Of a stretch of 64,000 bases of DNA, positions 62,976-64,000 are shown piece by piece. Source of the stretch: Blastocatellia bacterium (GTDB lineage: Bacteria; Acidobacteriota; Blastocatellia; HR10). The notes under the pieces were generated by a model. The model was not told the origin of the DNA. It saw nothing but the letters and a program-made list of their open reading frames with translations, and ran no database searches. The DNA lies in the NCBI GenBank assembly GCA_025055075.1, contig JANWYV010000004.1:62001-126000 (forward strand), in the 5' to 3' direction. Both the position numbers and the translations under genes were made by a program. The stretch's first letter is position 1, and every line of letters begins with the position of its first letter.

Positions 62976-63428
62976 TCACCTCCTGAACGCTTTCAAAATC
63001 ACCTCCGTCTCGCGCTCAATGGCCTTACGACGTGCGGCTTCGCGCTTATCGTGCAGTTTGCGCCCGCGCGCCAACGCGATCTCGAACTTCACCCGTCCAT
63101 TCTTCAGGTAACAGCGCGTCGGGATGAGCGTGAGCCCTTTCTCCTGCACCTTCCCCATCAAGCGCAAGATCTCCGACTTATGCAAAAGCAGCTTGCGCGT
63201 GCGCGTCGGCTCATGGTTGAGCCGTCCGCCGTGTGGATACGGACTGATGTGCGCATTCACCAGCCACGCTTCGCCATTGCGGATTATAGCATAGGCGTCC
63301 TTCAGGTTGATCCGCCCCTCGCGAATGGATTTCACCTCCGTGCCAGTGAGCACGACACCGCACTCGTAGGTCTCCAAGAGATCGTAGTTGTGATAGGCCT
63401 GACGATTCGTCGCGATGGTCTTCTCCAT
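62976..63428 (-). CDS. smpB: SsrA-binding protein SmpB
   Basis: A 150-residue tmRNA-binding protein. It shows [42 protein letters not shown] (split), the [22 protein letters not shown] region (split) and a basic C-terminal tail ([17 protein letters not shown]). It guides tmRNA to stalled ribosomes; the ssrA gene is not in the window. GAGAGGAG precedes the ATG. The open frame further upstream overlaps gpsA and is non-coding. Confidence 0.95.
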   Translation of the reverse strand: MEKTIATNRQAYHNYDLLETYECGVVLTGTEVKSIREGRINLKDAYAIIRNGEAWLVNAHISPYPHGGRLNHEPTRTRKLLLHKSEILRLMGKVQEKGLTLIPTRCYLKNGRVKFEIALARGRKLHDKREAARRKAIERETEVILKAFRR

Positions 63429-63438
63429 GACTCCTCTC

Positions 63439-64000
63439 TCAGATCTCCCGCTTGAGGGGGCGCTCCATGAGCGCAGCAGCGACGTCGCGGGGATCGCGCC
63501 CCTCATAGAGCAGGGCGTAAATGCTCGCCGTGATGGGCATCTCCACGCCGAGCCGTTGACTGAGGCGATAGACGGCGCGCGTCGTTCGCACGCCTTCGGC
63601 CACTTGTCGCATGTTCGCGAGAATGTCCGACAATTTCCGTCCACGTCCCAATTCGATGCCGACCTGCCGATTCCGCGAGAGCTGTCCTGTACACGTGAGC
63701 ACCAAATCGCCTACACCCGCCAGGCCAGCCATCGTCTCGGCGCGCCCGCCGAGCGCCACAACCAAGCGCGTCATCTCCGCTAACCCCCGCGTGATGAGAG
63801 CCGCAATGCTATTGTTTCCCCATCCCAAGCCCGCGACCACACCGGCGCCGATCGCGATGACGTTCTTCACAGCACCCCCGATTTCCACCCCGACGACATC
63901 GGGGCTCGCGTAGATTCGAAACGACGGTCCCGAGAGCAATCGCTGCACCAATTGACTGTACTCCAACGGATAGGAAGCGGCGACGACAGCCGTCGGATCG
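63439..64000 (-). CDS. gpsA: Glycerol-3-phosphate dehydrogenase [NAD(P)+], C-terminal part
   Basis: The last 186 codons of GpsA run off the right edge of the window, so the N-terminal Rossmann domain is missing. [26 protein letters not shown] contains the active-site Lys (split for length), [16 protein letters not shown] follows and [19 protein letters not shown] is typical of the C-terminus. The enzyme makes sn-glycerol 3-phosphate for phospholipids. It lies ten bases upstream of smpB in the same direction. The apparent start at 63966 (TTG) is not the real one. Confidence 0.93.
   Translation of the reverse strand, partial: DPTAVVAASYPLEYSQLVQRLLSGPSFRIYASPDVVGVEIGGAVKNVIAIGAGVVAGLGWGNNSIAALITRGLAEMTRLVVALGGRAETMAGLAGVGDLVLTCTGQLSRNRQVGIELGRGRKLSDILANMRQVAEGVRTTRAVYRLSQRLGVEMPITASIYALLYEGRDPRDVAAALMERPLKREI

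Overview
The window is about 64 kb of G+C-rich bacterial chromosome with dense coding and no phage, transposon, CRISPR array or rRNA. Several features point to Acidobacteriota, perhaps a Blastocatellia-like thermophile. There is a von Willebrand protein of the VWFA-related acidobacterial type (25688-26803), a 1087-residue Oar-like TonB receptor with an N-terminal carboxypeptidase-regulatory domain (43606-46869), a large Mo-hydroxylase of the AYRGAGR (form II CODH-like) type, and many secreted beta-propeller, beta-helix and FG-GAP proteins. The assignment rests on gene content only.

Layout. 1-3.6 kb: two small membrane proteins, a signal-peptidase-fold protein that appears to lack its catalytic pair, and a GT2/GT4 glycosyltransferase pair. 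3.6-10.6 kb: ttcA, a double-PDZ exported protein, mobA, a SpoIVB-like S55 protein and an exported propeller protein. 10.9-17 kb: a STAS protein, then a minus-strand operon of fumarase, macrodomain protein, degenerate M20 peptidase, P1/DmpA peptidase and Na+ symporter. 17.3-24.3 kb: a methyltransferase, purE-purK divergent from a Crp-like regulator plus lipoprotein, and lepB-membrane protein-carA. 24.4-30.5 kb: phoD and the VWA gene, divergent from a Lys/Ala/Thr-rich exported protein and a 1013-residue surface protein, then tRNA-Ala(CGC).

30.6-37 kb: ribokinase and a plus-strand run of asnS, LOG-family gene, atypical methyltransferase, arginase and ddl. 37-43.3 kb: a tandem pair of unrecognised secreted proteins sharing a CxNCWPGW motif, a beta-helix/FG-GAP protein, a small TGA-interrupted gene, a CYTH protein and a nucleotidyltransferase. 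43.3-50.8 kb: the TonB receptor behind a near-perfect sigma-54 promoter, a strong terminator, and a coxS-coxL-coxM operon. 51-64 kb: khpA, a Lon-N protein, a fused MoaD-MoaE, aag with two exported proteins, smc, dnaJ-like/bioY, an epimerase, pepA, smpB and partial gpsA.

Functional links. mobA and the MoaD-MoaE fusion supply molybdopterin chemistry relevant to the Mo-hydroxylase operon. lepB would process the many exported proteins. The most unusual observations are the sigma-54 promoters before cell-surface genes, the new tandem secreted family, the fumarase-macrodomain-peptidase-symporter operon, several intact genes whose predicted catalytic residues are replaced, and a short gene interrupted by one in-frame TGA.
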